64,000 bases of DNA from Pseudoips prasinana (Eukaryota > Arthropoda > Insecta > Lepidoptera > Nolidae): assembly GCA_951640165.1 (NCBI GenBank), contig OX621250.1, positions 10,999,501-11,063,500 on the forward strand, read 5' to 3'. The translations under genes and the position numbers were made by a program. Below the pieces are notes generated by a model. That model saw only the letters and a program-made list of their open reading frames with translations. It was not told the DNA's origin and searched no databases. Below are positions 30,036 through 41,392 of this stretch, one piece after another; positions within the stretch are counted from its first letter, which is position 1; every line of letters begins with the position of its first letter.

Positions 30036-30871
30036 GTAGGTAGGGAGTGTGTAAATAACTGTGAATATGGTGCAATTGTTGTAAATAAGATGATTAACTT
30101 TTAAACACGCCAAGTTACTATAATTCATCGTTATTTGATATTAATCTAAATTGTACTTACCTATTGTTTAATAATAATAAGAAATAAAATGCGATTCTTA
30201 CACTAAATTGACAGTCCAAAGCCTGTTATAAGTGTGATGGGAAGTTTATCATCTTATTTACGTAAGTTTTTTGGAAGAATGCAGTAGCTGGTAAGTAAAT
30301 TCACTTTTAAAACACTTGTGCCTGCGTATTATTACAGATTGTGATTTCAGTTTTCATTCACCGAAGAGAAGCAGTAGTAGTAGAAGAGAGAGCAGTTGTT
30401 TTCATTGACGAAGCGATACATTGCGCGTAATTTGTGAACGGTTTTATGCGCAGTAGAGTCGATGTTTATTTAACTACTTTATCTTCTCAAATTGAAATAA
30501 CTGTTTCGGGGTACGAAAGCTCTTCACTATTGTAATCTATAAACACAATACTACCTCCCATTAAAGCCGTGGCAGATATTTTTGTAACACCTTATATATT
30601 CAATATAGATTAGATTGTGAAAATCAGGTAACACTAATAGACTACAGGCCCGATTTTTAAATTTATTCCACGGTTAGTACTATACTCACTACCTTAATTG
30701 AAAATATCTTCTAAGTGGCTTAATCTAAACAACTGAGATAATTTTATATCTTTTGTTATTAATAAGAGTGTAGCAATTGTCTATTTCTTACCTATTTACT
30801 CATAACAAACACTGACACGAGGAAACAGTAGCCTCGTTTTAGTGTTAGATATAGTGAAATAGACAATTATT

Positions 30872-31131
30872 CATCATCATCATCATCATTACAGCTTAAA
30901 TAAGTCCACTAATGGACAAGCCTCCCTCAAGAATCATCTTGAGGGGATATGCCATAATCGCCACGCTTGGCAGGCGGGTTGGCGATCGTAGTATGATGGT
31001 CGTAGTACTCAGAAGGAAGCTGCTTCCCGTCCTCTGGTAGATATTCCCTCGGGTCGACTTCTACGCCCCCCACGGGATGAGATGGGTTGATGATATTCTG
31101 ATTCTGATATTTGTCGCCGTCACCACACAGC
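30872..31131 (-). mobile_element. RTE-derived SINE inside P element copy 2
   Basis: Same SINE and site as in P copy 1, inverted. Target duplication AGACAATTATT at 30861-30871 and 31132-31142. Confidence 0.9.
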
Positions 31132-31388
31132 AGACAATTATTACGTAGGTATAAAATACCTAATATACATTACGACAGGTTGGAAAAATCGTTTGTTGTA
31201 AGAGGCAACAATCTCGAGTAGGTATGCTTAGTGGCTGGTAGTGGGGAATAGTATTTTGTGTCAATGTGCAAAAACTCTAAAACAAATGTGAATGTTATTT
31301 GTAATAAAACAGTTAATTGCTATATCAGATTATTATTTACCGGGAACAATATTCATCCATTTTTGTTTAATTCCTCGTTTTTTGGAAA

Positions 31389-31550
31389 TCTAGAAAAACG
31401 ATCCATTAAATACGTAACGAATGGTTACCCTGTTGCTGAACTTAGCAAAAATATAGAAACATTACAAGATAACAATTACTTGTGAAAAGATATACCACTC
31501 CCCAGATGACCCTCACTTTTACACCCTTTTACGCAACAAGTTAAAACCAT
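31389..31550 (-). pseudogene. THAP exons of P element copy 2
   Basis: ATG at 31550. Exon 1 ends at 31480 before GTAATT, as in copy 1; exon 2 starts at 31389 after TTTCTAG. A missing base in exon 2 shifts the frame after KNE. The plus-strand frame at 31258-31485 is its shadow. Confidence 0.75.
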
Positions 31551-32129
31551 TTTTAAGCAAATTGGAACTGGATTGGAGCACAATACGATAAATAATTTCA
31601 AAACAAACATTCGCCATATTTGTTTACAAATTGAGTGTGGTAAACGTCATTTCTTATAAATACTGCTATTGAATTTACTAAACCCAAATTAAATGTATTT
31701 AAAAAGCTATCAAAGAATAAGACATAGTTTAAAAAAACGTTGTGTACGTCTTAAATAAATAAAAATTATTTAATTATAGTTATATGAAAACATAATCCTA
31801 GGTGTTTGACCAAAAATTCTACTATTTTATACGTCAAGTAAGTTATTTTTAGGCTGGCCATCTGTTAGACAGGGACAGATTCCAAAACGAGAGCCTCTCA
31901 AGTGGTCCGTTTTTTCCTATTGGTACACTACAAAGAGAAATGGACTATATCTTAAAGACTTTGAGTTCATTTTACTTTGAACTAAATCTTGGAGTGCGCA
32001 ATCTTGTTATATTATAATATCTTTGACCGGTCATACTAAGTACTTCACCTGTCATTTCGTATTATTGTTGTTGTTGTGCTCTCGGATATTTTGGGATATT
32101 TCGAATTGTTTCTATCGTTTAACCGTTTA

Positions 32130-33243
32130 GAGATTAAAAATGAATAAAAATGTTTAAAGAGTGGTGCGAGAAAAGCCATATTTGCGGCTTTTCAAGAGTG
32201 TATGGCTGAAATTTCGAGTGGTAAAGTTGCTTTCCAATTTGGACGATGTTTACGGTCGAACGGCAAAATTAACCGGTAAGCACATATATTATAATGTAAA
32301 ACTATAATAAAGAATCTGTAATCTCTTGACAATCATTCATTTTTCAGCATAATTGATATGTTTTATCGCATTGTTTACATTTAGTTGACGTTACGAAATA
32401 TACCTATTAATTATACTACACCATCAACGGTTTTGATACTTTTGTATTATTTATTATATGTGAATATGGTAATTGTTACATAACATGCTTTTATTGGTTT
32501 CAGGTGCATCTGAAAGCACAGTGAGGCGCATAGTAGACGAAGGTATAAAGAATGGAGGTAAATTTGTAACTCCTGGAAAACATAGGAAAGGGCGACCTAA
32601 GAAAGAGATCGATGATTTTGATATATGTGCCATACGGCAAAAAGTTCAGTTTTTCTACACAGTACAGAAAGAAGTACCTACACTATGAAAACTATTGGTA
32701 GTGGTGAAGGAAGAATTAAGTTTTAATGTCAGCCATGAACTTCTAAGACACATTTTAATTTCATTTGGCTTTAAATTTAAGAAATGCCAAACAAATAGAA
32801 CAGCCCTCATTGAAAAACCCGCAATTGCCTCAAAACGCGAATATTATTTAAAAGCAATACTTGAAACAGAAGATTGTCCGTAAAGCTCCAAAAAAACATT
32901 ATTTATTTGCATGAGAGCTAATATACATGAGTCATACAAAGTGAATCGCAGTAAAGAATGTTGGCAGTCAAGACATTGCAAAATTAGCTGAAGAAGCATT
33001 TAATTCAATATCTCCACAATAATGGAAAAATTGTGTAGACCATGTCGTTGCAATAAAAAAGCAGTATTTCGCCCGTGGAGGAACTCTTTATTAAGATATA
33101 GACAGACTCGTTATTTCAGTAGGCGACGATAGTTCCAGTGCATCTGAAGAGGCAGAATTTGACCTGTCGGATTACTCTGGGGTTTCAGGCGACATTTCGG
33201 GAGTCGAATACCTGGACTCAAAATATTTGGACTCTGAATAATA
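32130..33243 (+). pseudogene. DDE_3/Tc1-like transposase, core deleted
   Basis: First exon ends DVYGRTAKLT at donor G|GTAAGC (32276). The second exon starts near 32504 after GGTTTCAG and reads GASESTVRRIVDEG.., KEIDDFDICAIRQKVQFFYT, a frame change, SHELLRHILISFGFKFKKCQ and REYYLKAILET. The DDE core is gone: the next readable block is ESYKVN, then DIAKLAEEAFNSISP, a stop, WKNCVDHVVAIKKQYF, and an acidic tail ending at 33243. These blocks frame the family's usual catalytic domain. It is the coding part of the element at 27921-33437. Confidence 0.8.
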
Positions 33244-33437
33244 AATAAATATGATAAACAGTTAATATTGTTTTGTTGTTTCTCCTACGCCCTAGTTTTC
33301 ATAACCTTTGACGCGGACAGTAGCTAGTTTAAAAAAAAAAAAAAACCAAGTATCAAGACTTTTCAGCCGAAGTGTAGGGTTACCATGTAACAGATGGTGG
33401 CGCCCTCATTTATTTTCACGACTTTCTTGACGCACTG

Positions 33438-34239
33438 TACAGGTAGTTTCCAAAAGTCGTTGATTGCTACCACCATGAAAACTAGAACTTGATTTGCCAC
33501 TGGAACTTCATCCCCATGTAAATCGTTCCCGAAATTGACATGACCATAGTGGTTCTTTCCTACAAACTCAATACACTCTTTGATGCTCATTTCATCGAAA
33601 GTTAAACTTACAAGGAGATGTTTTTTTCTGGCTACTTCTTTAATTGTATTAAACGATTCTGCTGTAAATCCTGGGGCACAACCTACGCGTTTATACCAGT
33701 TTCTTAGTGTATTTACATGTTGCAAACTAGAAGAACATTTTTCGCGAATGTAATTGTATGATTTCGGGCTATAGAAATGAACCGTTACAGCAAATGTTTT
33801 CAATTCCTGACAATATGTAGCTGATTGCGATAAATCATCTTGAACTAAAGCATTTGCTCGGTCGCTTAAAGCCTGTATGGTTTTGTTAGAGCATGTTGCG
33901 GCAATACCTATCATTTAAATGATCTTTCAGGCCAGGACGTTTTTGAATTACGTCAAGTAAAGATGCTAAGGTTAGTACTTTGTTTTTGGTACGTTTATTT
34001 TGTGCTCTCAGGTTTCGAATAAGTTGCTGTTACTTTTTATTTTTTCCATGCAACTTAGTGCATTTAGACATGAGCTTCTTTTTCCTTGGCGTCAATTCTA
34101 GTTGGAAAGAGGTCGATGATGTGAACTGTTCCAATAGCGGTGGTGTAATTCTAGAATGCGATGACGATGGGACACATATGGATGCCTCTGTATCTCTGTA
34201 AACGTAGGACGACACTGTGCGTCTAGGCTTTATCTTGAC
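33438..34239 (-). pseudogene. P-element transposase, middle exon (coiled coil, first catalytic Asp)
   Basis: Acceptor TTTCACAG|GTC at 34239, in phase with the THAP exon. Reads VKIKPRRTVSSYVYRDTEAS.., then a Lys-rich stretch, a stop, and a leucine-rich helical region NLRAQNKRTKNKVLTLASLL (likely dimerisation). A shift near 33910 leads into CSNKTIQALSDRANALVQDD, FYSPKSYNYIREKC, LRNWYKRVGCAPGFTAESFN, and SLTFDEMSIKE with the likely first catalytic Asp, ending DFWKLPV at the TA hit by the Tc1-like element. Confidence 0.85.
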
Positions 34240-35244
34240 CTGTGAAATAAAAATAAATTACTGGTAATTGAAATCATAGTACTATTACAGTACGATCTAA
34301 TCCCAAAATAAGGGAACTGTGTAATATGGGTAGGGTAAGAACTTATGGGCGCACGTCGCCATGTGGCGTCAATAATTATTTTACATCGTTTTCTATTATT
34401 ATATTATAATAATAATTTCTGAAACACAGTAAAATTGACATCCAAATATTTATTTGTAAATATAAAGATCTCTAAATATAAATAAACTCTGTATTGACTA
34501 CCTCAATATTTGGATAAAACGTGGCATATAATTTATATATTTAATATATGATACACTGTATAAATGATTACGGTAAAATCTTTTATAATTAATGCTATTA
34601 TTTGAATATTTAATCCATTAATTAAACTTAAATTCATTTGGCATCCTCTTGTAGCGCCATCTGTTGGCAAACTTTATATTATTGTATATTTAAGATAACA
34701 TTTCCTCATATTAAATAAACGTAATTTTAGTAAAATAAACAATTTAAAGTTGTATTAAATTCCTTAAAATATTTGTTTTGAATATAAGACTATATTTCAA
34801 TACTTACTTATGTTGAAGGAATTTCATATCTTTTTTAAAAAAGTATTTGTAGTCATTATAGCTATGTGATGTGTTGTAAGAATTATATAAAGCGGTGGAT
34901 TCACAGAGTACAGTACCTTTTTGTTAAGTGGGTTAGTTCTGTGAGTTTGGTGCGAACAGTTGTGTGGAATTAAAGTGATTTTAGTTCATGCGTGTACGTG
35001 TTTTTATTATGATGGAGACCGAACGTGGAAACCCTGGCGAATCGCCGACATACTCGTAGTAGATAAGTTATTAACATATTGGTACATATACTTCATTGAT
35101 TTTGACACAACATAAGTAAAATATCCAAACCAAGGCATGTAAGTTTATACACGCAATGTTGGATGTAGGTACCTACATAATTTTAAGTAGATACTCTCCA
35201 ATTAATCATCAGTAGCATAATAGTATTATTTTATTTATGCTTAC
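34240..35244 (-). other. Intron of the P transposase relic, no other gene
   Basis: Bounded by donor CCG|GTAAGC at 35244 and acceptor TTTCACAG at 34240, phase 0 on both sides. About 1 kb, long for a P intron. The stretch 34890-35060 (TTATATAAAGCGGTGGATTC) resembles an LTR promoter region, but no LTR ends or duplication were found. Confidence 0.5.
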
Positions 35245-35410
35245 CGGAATAAAATTAGTTGGAATTGCAGGTTTCATCAAAAATCGTTTCGCTCCTCGCG
35301 TTTGGAAATATTTTTCCTCAAAATGCTTACTGCATATACATGAATTTTTCATGGGAATCCAGTTTGGACGACCAATTAATTTAAGCCATGTATTTCTCGA
35401 ATCCAAGTTA
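35245..35410 (-). pseudogene. P-element THAP domain, second half
   Basis: Reads FPSNLDSRNTWLKLIGRPNW and CICSKHFEEKYFQ (the C-x2-H half of the THAP zinc site), then RFLMKPAIPTNFIP up to the donor. An acceptor TAACTTTCAG lies just upstream. The first THAP exon is not certain: CESPGNGSNPKFP near 35520 may be its remnant. This family differs from the 2-kb copies, whose THAP sequence is not the same. Confidence 0.7.
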
Positions 35411-35559
35411 GATGGAAATCTGAAAGTTACTTTAATTACTAATAGTTTCTATTCTAACAGTCGGAAACTAATATCTCCCTATGAATCGGCTTAGTGTCTT
35501 ACATGGGAATTTGGGATTACTTCCATTTCCAGGTGATTCACATCTAAACGTCACATAGG

Positions 35560-36330
35560 TAATTTAATATCAATAATACATATTAGTTTACCGCGTGATA
35601 GACAGTGGACAAGAAATATCGATAACTTGATTCAGCCCTAGTGTAAACAGAAAATTATTTCTTTACACAAAATATTCGTAAATTCTGCATTATGTGTGTT
35701 AGATCTTTGCTTCTTACATTAATAAATGTTTATAGACGATAATGAACACACTTAGTGCCTAAAATTCGAAGCGCATTGGCACACATAAAGCCTTAGTTAG
35801 TAGGTGTCGATTTGGAATAATTTACCTGTGAAATGAACATTTTTCAGGGTTATTTCTCTGTATTGTACCACAATCAATCACTGAACAAGTCACCATATTT
35901 CTGAGGAACTATTTTTCAAAAATATCCACGATGTCACGTAATATCAGAAAAAACATCAAGAGTCAAATTCGCAGCGTGCCGATAAGTGCAGAAGTACTGT
36001 CAAACTGATGCCAAAAACAGTTCTGTTGCGTCGGATCACGCATCTCTTTTTATCATACAGTGTTGCAGCTAGTGACATTTCGCTTCCTCAGCCCTTTGAT
36101 GCTCTATTCCGTAGGTATACTAACTTTATGATTTATACTAAATGTGCGGTGACAAACATGTTGCGTATTTTCTTTGTTCGATGAACGAATGACGATGTAA
36201 CTCATTAATTAAGCTAATGTTAAGATGGTTTATAAATCGTAACTTGGTTTTTAACGCTAATTTGATTAAGTTTAACTAACTATTTAAGAGTGATTTAAAC
36301 AAAGCCTTAAAACTACCCTACGGCGCATTC
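35560..36330. other. Gene-free stretch
   Basis: No frame with a motif. Expected to hold the 5' terminal repeat of the P transposase relic, but none was recognised. Confidence 0.4.
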
Positions 36331-36368
36331 GTTTTTGGCAAAGATATTATAATATCTTTGGTTTTTGG
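36331..36368. other. Probable P-element excision footprint
   Basis: The 8-mer GTTTTTGG stands at 36331-36338 and again at 36361-36368. Between them is a perfect 22-bp palindrome starting CAAAGATATT and ending AATATCTTTG. The first 17 bases equal the first 17 of the terminal repeat of the 2-kb P family, and the last 17 equal its inverse. P transposase leaves 17-nt 3' overhangs; joining two such ends through their 12-bp self-complementary part gives exactly 22 bp. Confidence 0.85.
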
Positions 36369-37486
36369 TTAATGAATGTTGTTGCACCGATATGTGTTAT
36401 TCCGTGGAAGTCTTATTAACATATAAGTGATTTGACTAAAGTCATAAGTACATTTAAGAATTAATGTACTTTACTTGACTTTAGAATAAGAAATAATTAT
36501 TGGTAAACTAATGACATGTATTAATTTGGGTTAAAATAATTTAACTAACTAAATATTGTACGCTGGACATAGCTGAACATATATTTGTGACTGTAACAAC
36601 TTTTGACCTATGGACCACAATAAAAAGATTTGTATTTGACAGTATAAGTAGGTATTATAACAATAAATTTTGTTTATGGAATGTGTAATAAAATGTATAT
36701 TCATTAAATATTAATTAGAAAAGAGTGTAACATATGTTATGCGGTGATAAATATTCGGATTCTCCTAAAAATATTTCGAACATTGTTTTTAAATGTTCCC
36801 TTAAAAGAAGCAGTCTAAATCACTAAAATGTGTTACAATAGCTGGTGAGTCTTACGGATGGGTGCACGCAAGCTGGCGTTTGTCCGACAGGAGGAAACTT
36901 CAAAAATAGGTCGGGCACGTACTCCATGGGTTATCGTAGTTCTGGGCACTACGTAGTAGTTTATTAAAAATATCTACACAGTCCTACTAGTTGTTACATA
37001 AATCATATAAGAACATGGTTTCAAGAAGAATACGCCTAGATTTCAAGTTTAGAAAATTGTATTTTATGAGTAAGTCATTGTACGAGGCATATCTATCTGT
37101 GATGACAAAGTTAGTGCAATGCTTTCAAAAATTTACGTTGAACACTTTCAATGATTTCACAGTATTTTAAGTAGATTTTACACATCAAAAACAAAGTGTA
37201 AATACTTGCTCAATGAACGCAACGTTTCTTGCAAATCTATTTTTACCTATTCATAGGACACCGTTGGCATTTAAATTAAAACTTTTTTATCCGAAAGAAA
37301 CGACATTTAATGTTTAATAATAAGAATGCGATATTATCTATTTTAATAAAAAAAATCAGACAATTAAATTTGACATGACATGATAAAGAAAATAATGTTT
37401 TTCTTTATCTATGCCATGCACTACGGTATTACCTAATTAAAGAAATACTCTTTCTTTACATATTTATTCCTTACTACTTACTGGAA
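36369..37486. other. Gene-free stretch left of the gypsy element
   Basis: 1.1 kb AT-rich DNA, no frame above 60 codons, no recognised repeat end. Confidence 0.45.
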
Positions 37487-37600
37487 TGATAGCAATAAAA
37501 CACAATGGCGTTCAACTCAAGACTGTTTATTTTCTAATAGCAGGGTAGCTTGACAATTACTCACTTAGAACTATACTCAGAACTACCTACATATATTACA
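37487..37600 (-). repeat. 3' LTR of the gypsy element
   Basis: 114 bp. Differs from the 5' LTR mainly by 6 extra bases (CCTACA) near its start. Adjacent polypurine tract at 37601-37612. Confidence 0.9.
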
Positions 37601-37864
37601 CTTCCCCTTTTAGAGAAGAAGAAGTTACCATAAAATTAACATAAAATACTTAGGTAAGTACAAAAAGCTGCCAAAATAAATTCACTCTTAACAAGCCTAT
37701 ATTTACTCATCGTGGAAGAAAAAAAAAAAATACTAAAAAAAACTAGCTGAAAGCAAAAACAAAATTATATAGTTTACCTTTTAAAAAAATTCTTACAAGT
37801 AGCATAAGAAAATTACTCTAAAATCAATATAGGTATGCGATATATACCCTAATTAATACTAATG

Positions 37865-39300
37865 TACGCGGATGACGTCGCGGCCGTAGTTACAGCAAAG
37901 ACGGTTGATCATTTGGAGCAAAAACTAAATAAAGCAGCTGCCCAGCTTGATCAGTGGTATAGACTTTTAAACTTTCGCGTATCATAATTATATATGAACA
38001 TTGTTAACTGGTATTAACGCGACTAACCTTATTTTTATTTTCCCGACGTTTCGACCAAGTTGCATTGATCGTGGTTACGGGATGACTGGCGCAGCGGTGT
38101 TTCTCCGCTACTGAGGGCATGGAGTATTTAACTACCCTCACTGATCTTTTGTCACAATGTTAAGGCCGGTTACACACTGTACTAACGGAGTCCACATTTT
38201 GACCGACTGTACATATCGCGGTGTTAAATGTTTAATCACTGGATTCCATGACGCCGACAATTTGAATCCATCCTCCCGATTGAAATATTTGTATTTCTTA
38301 ATTTCAAGGGCTTCACGCACAAGTCGCGAGTAGTAGTGACGCTCGGTGGAAAGGACTTGTGGCTGATCAAGTGGCTTGATCAGTGGTTCCGTATGAATGG
38401 ACTTGTTCTCAACGTAGCAAAAACTCATTTCATTCACTTGGTACTGTCAGGCCGGTCACAAAGACCTCTGACGGTATCGGCGAATGGAGTGAGCATTGCA
38501 CAAGTTGAAACAACTACATTCTTAGGGTTCGAGATTGACAAGTGCTTCAAGTGGGATAACCATATTGATAAAATATGCGGAAGATTGGGGAGTGCATGCT
38601 TCGCACTCGGCCGATTGCGTAAAATAGTGTCAGTGGCAGAAGTCCGCGTGTGTTACTTTGCTACGGTGCATTCGCTGCTCCAATATGGTGCGGAGCTGTG
38701 GGGACGCGCTGCAGACTGGGAACGTACCATCCGGGCGATAGTTGGTATACCACAAGACGTATCCGCAAGACCTCACTATAAAGAATTAGGTATTATGACT
38801 TTACCTTCCATAGTGCTATACCAAGTTGCTGTGTACGTTCGGGTAAACTAAGAGCTGTACACCAAGCGGAGTGAGATACACACCTATTGCACACGGCATA
38901 GCAATAAGCTGACGTCGGTACCGAGGACACTGACTAAAACGTCCAAAACTACTCATGTTATGGGCTGCACAGTGTATAATAAACTACCAATGAGCATATC
39001 AAGTACCCCGACCTTAATGAGTTTTAAAACTCGGTTAAAACGGTGGCTTATCGAGCAATCGTTCTATTCCTTTGATGAGTTCATTTATTTCAAATGTAAT
39101 AATTTGACATAATAATATTTAATTTATAATTTTGACTTGCTGACTAATGTTGTGACGATTATCGTATAGACCTATTTGTTATTTTTATTTTTGTACTAAT
39201 TATTTTATTTGAATTAAGTTGCGTTTTAGTATATTTTTCATCAAATATGTAGAAAATCATTTTCATGACATGTAAGAAATCTTACCAATAAATGACTATT
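37865..39300 (+). pseudogene. LINE RT C-terminal fragment inside gypsy 3' region
   Basis: Starts at YADDVAAVVTAKTVDHLEQK (catalytic YADD) and, after the Penelope-like insert, continues FRMNGLVLNVAKTHFIHLVL, TTFLGFEIDKCFKWDNHIDK, YGAELWGRAADWERTIRAIV and KELGIMTLPSIVLYQVAVYV, a stop, then CTRHSNKLTSVPRTL..YNKLPMSIS..RWLIEQSFYSFDEF. 5'-truncated, as usual for LINEs. Plus strand, opposite to gypsy. Confidence 0.85.
37959..38374 (-). mobile_element. Penelope-like element fragment
   Basis: Exact 13-bp target duplication CTTGATCAGTGGT at 37946-37958 and 38375-38387. The minus strand reads STERHYYSRLVREALEIKKY then NREDGFKLSASWNPVI, the end of the GIY-YIG-bearing Penelope-like polyprotein, then a 3' UTR with GGTCGAAACGTCGGGAAAAT. 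It splits the LINE fragment right after DQW(Y/F). Confidence 0.75.
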
Positions 39301-39486
39301 TGACTATTTAACTGGCTTGGTATGCAAACCATGAAAAAAAAACTACCAACGATAGTAAGATAAACAATAGTAACTTATAATTAATCTTATGGTTGAGCGT
39401 AACTTTATTTCTAAAAATAGGTGGCATGGGTTGCCCATATTAATAGTTTGTGCTATACGAGACTTATATTTGCGCGCTTAACTAAC

Positions 39487-40617
39487 TTATGTATCAGTAT
39501 TATATCGCGTGCACGCACATCTTGGACGCTGCTGGATGGTACTGTCGATCAGTGCCGGTGCCGGCGATGACGGCGACAAGACCGGAGAAGAATCACCAAC
39601 GCTATTGTACGGACTCGAAGAAGAACGTGAAAAAGGAATCGAAGCTTCCCTAGATTTAGTAACAACCTGATTAGACTCTGATTCTTCATTAGCGACATGT
39701 GTAGCCCATGAATAACGTTTTGGCTTGTTTTGTATCAAATTATCAGCATGCTTGGTGGTGTTTAAATCTTGGTCATTAGTGGTCACCTTGTATGTAACTG
39801 AGCCCGTCCGTTTTGTTACCGTCCCTTCTTTCCATTTAGCACCGTGTTTAGAAAAATTCCTTACCAGAACCGATTCACCCGGTGTGAAATCACGTTTAGT
39901 ACCACCGGCATGTGATACTTGCGCGTACTGCGCCGCCGCCATACACTCGGCGGAACTGGGCGCGCGCAGTTGGTCGAGCCGCGTCCGCAACCTGCGACCA
40001 AACATTGCCACCGAAAGTTCCCTTTGGGTGCTGGTATGACAACTATTGCGATATTGTAATAAAAATGTGGTCAAAGCCGTATTTATACTTACACCGTCGG
40101 ATGTTGCCTTTTTCATGACATTTTTTATAGTTTTAACACCATTTTCAGCCGCCCCATTGCTGGAGGGCTGATAGGGCGCTGTAAGAATATGTCGAATGCC
40201 GTTCGTCTTCAAATATGATGCCAATTCCGCCGTTGTAAACGGTGGACCTCCATCAGTTACAAAAACCCGAGGAACTCCAAATCTAGCGAATAGATCCCTC
40301 AACTTACATAGAACCTCCATTGCTGATGTCCCCGATGTCATCAAGAACACCTCGATCCATTTGGAATGAGCATCTATAACCAGAAAATAATATTTACCTT
40401 TGTAGTATAAAAAATCTGCATGTAGCCTCGCCCATGGCTCCTGCGGCCATAAATAAGGTGAGGGTGGTGCATGCGGTGGCGCGTCACGCGCTTCTCGACA
40501 AGCCATATATGATCTCGCACATGTTTCTAAATCAGAATCAATTAAAGGCCACCACACATAATTACGCGCGATCTGCTTCATGCGAACCATCCCGACATGA
40601 CCATCATGAATCTCATC
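39487..40617 (-). pseudogene. Gypsy integrase and C-terminal tail
   Basis: Reads EIHDGHVGMVRMKQIARNYV and CARSYMAC (HHCC zinc site), then the catalytic triad: Asp in LHADFLYYKGKYYF, Asp in VFVTDGGPPFTT and Glu in SSNGAAENGVK, then the GESVLVRNF chromatin/DNA-binding region and a Ser-rich tail; stop at 39487. The integrase frame itself is open; it is cut off from the RNase H by a LINE insert at its 5' side. Confidence 0.92.
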
Positions 40618-40625
40618 GACTATAG

Positions 40626-41384
40626 AAAGAAAGAAAGAATATATATTTATTAGACACAAAGTACATCAGTATAAATTAAGTAAAAGTAATAGTAATAAGG
40701 GTACAACACACAGAAGAATACATAAAAAAAAATTGATACTTATAAATAACAAGTAATACATTTTTCTATAATATAATTTTACGCACCTATTCGATGTGGT
40801 ACCCATACTAAGCACCTTTGTGACTAAAAGGCCACAGTTCAGCATTCTGCCACAGATGACTGTAGCGCTGATTTTCAACTGTGGCCAACGGCCATCCATA
40901 CAAAAATAAATATAAATATGACGGTGTAACAGAAAATACTAAATAATGCAGGCACTTGAAAAATAAAATAAATACATCCAGGAAATAAAAACAGGTGGTA
41001 ATAATTGATTTTGTTACAAAATATATGAATTAATATTTCGTGATTAGGTACTCATTAACAGTCTATAATACATCCAACTAACTCGCACCATAAAACAAGT
41101 TCCACTACTATTACACTACATGTTAACTACTAAGTGTTGGAAAGCTGAATTTCCAAAGCCAACGATTTTATTTTTGATTTGAAATTAACAGGATTGTTAA
41201 TATTTCTTACCGGTGGTGGTAAATTGTTCCAACACTTAGAAGCGCAATACCTAAAACTGCCCCTAAAAGCCGATGTTTTATGACGCGGAATCTTTAACAC
41301 AGAAACTGATGCACGGGAGGGATACCTACTGTCCACACTACGCCAAGAGAGCTTCGAAGAAAGGTATATTGGCTTGCCAGTCTT
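40626..41384 (-). mobile_element. 5'-truncated LINE fragment in gypsy pol
   Basis: 8-bp target duplication GACTATAG at 40618-40625 and 41385-41392. The minus strand reads KTGKPIYLSSKLSWRSVDSR and FRYCASKCWNNLPPPVRNIN, a LINE RT end. It then runs through an AT-rich 3' UTR to a (TTTC)n tail. Confidence 0.85.
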
Positions 41385-41392
41385 GACTATAG

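Larger units (their letters stand above)
28588..30592 (+). mobile_element. Mariner-like element, complete, DD43D transposase
   Basis: TIRs of about 65-70 bp (AGGTGTAACCAAAATACTGC at the left; the inverse with changes at the right) flanked by TA at 28586-28587 and 30593-30594. Encodes one intact transposase. It interrupts P copy 2; the same site is empty in copy 1. Full ends, clean TA sites and an open frame suggest a young, possibly active copy. Confidence 0.93.
28001..32025 (-). mobile_element. Non-autonomous P-superfamily element, copy 2
   Basis: Same 33-bp inverted repeats as copy 1 and an exact 8-bp target duplication ACCGGTCA at 27993-28000 and 32026-32033. Orientation is opposite to copy 1. 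Without the mariner insertion its length is about 2.02 kb. THAP exon 1 (31550-31480) is intact; exon 2 (from 31389) has a 1-bp deletion relative to copy 1. It contains the same SINE at the same site as copy 1. Confidence 0.93.
27921..33437 (+). mobile_element. Tc1-like (DDE_3) element inserted in P transposase gene
   Basis: TA target dinucleotides at 27919-27920 and 33438-33439 border ends that start CAGT, with a shared TCAAGAAAGTCGTGAAAA inside each (inverse at the right). Taking it out rejoins the P transposase reading W-K-L-P-V at 33438 to G-F-F-P-G at 27918 without a shift. Its own length is about 1.5 kb plus the nested P copy 2 (28001-32025). Confidence 0.88.

Noticed and set aside
34890..35060. 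Possible solo LTR with TATA-like promoter
   Set aside because: No TG..CA ends with a matching 4-6-bp duplication could be found.
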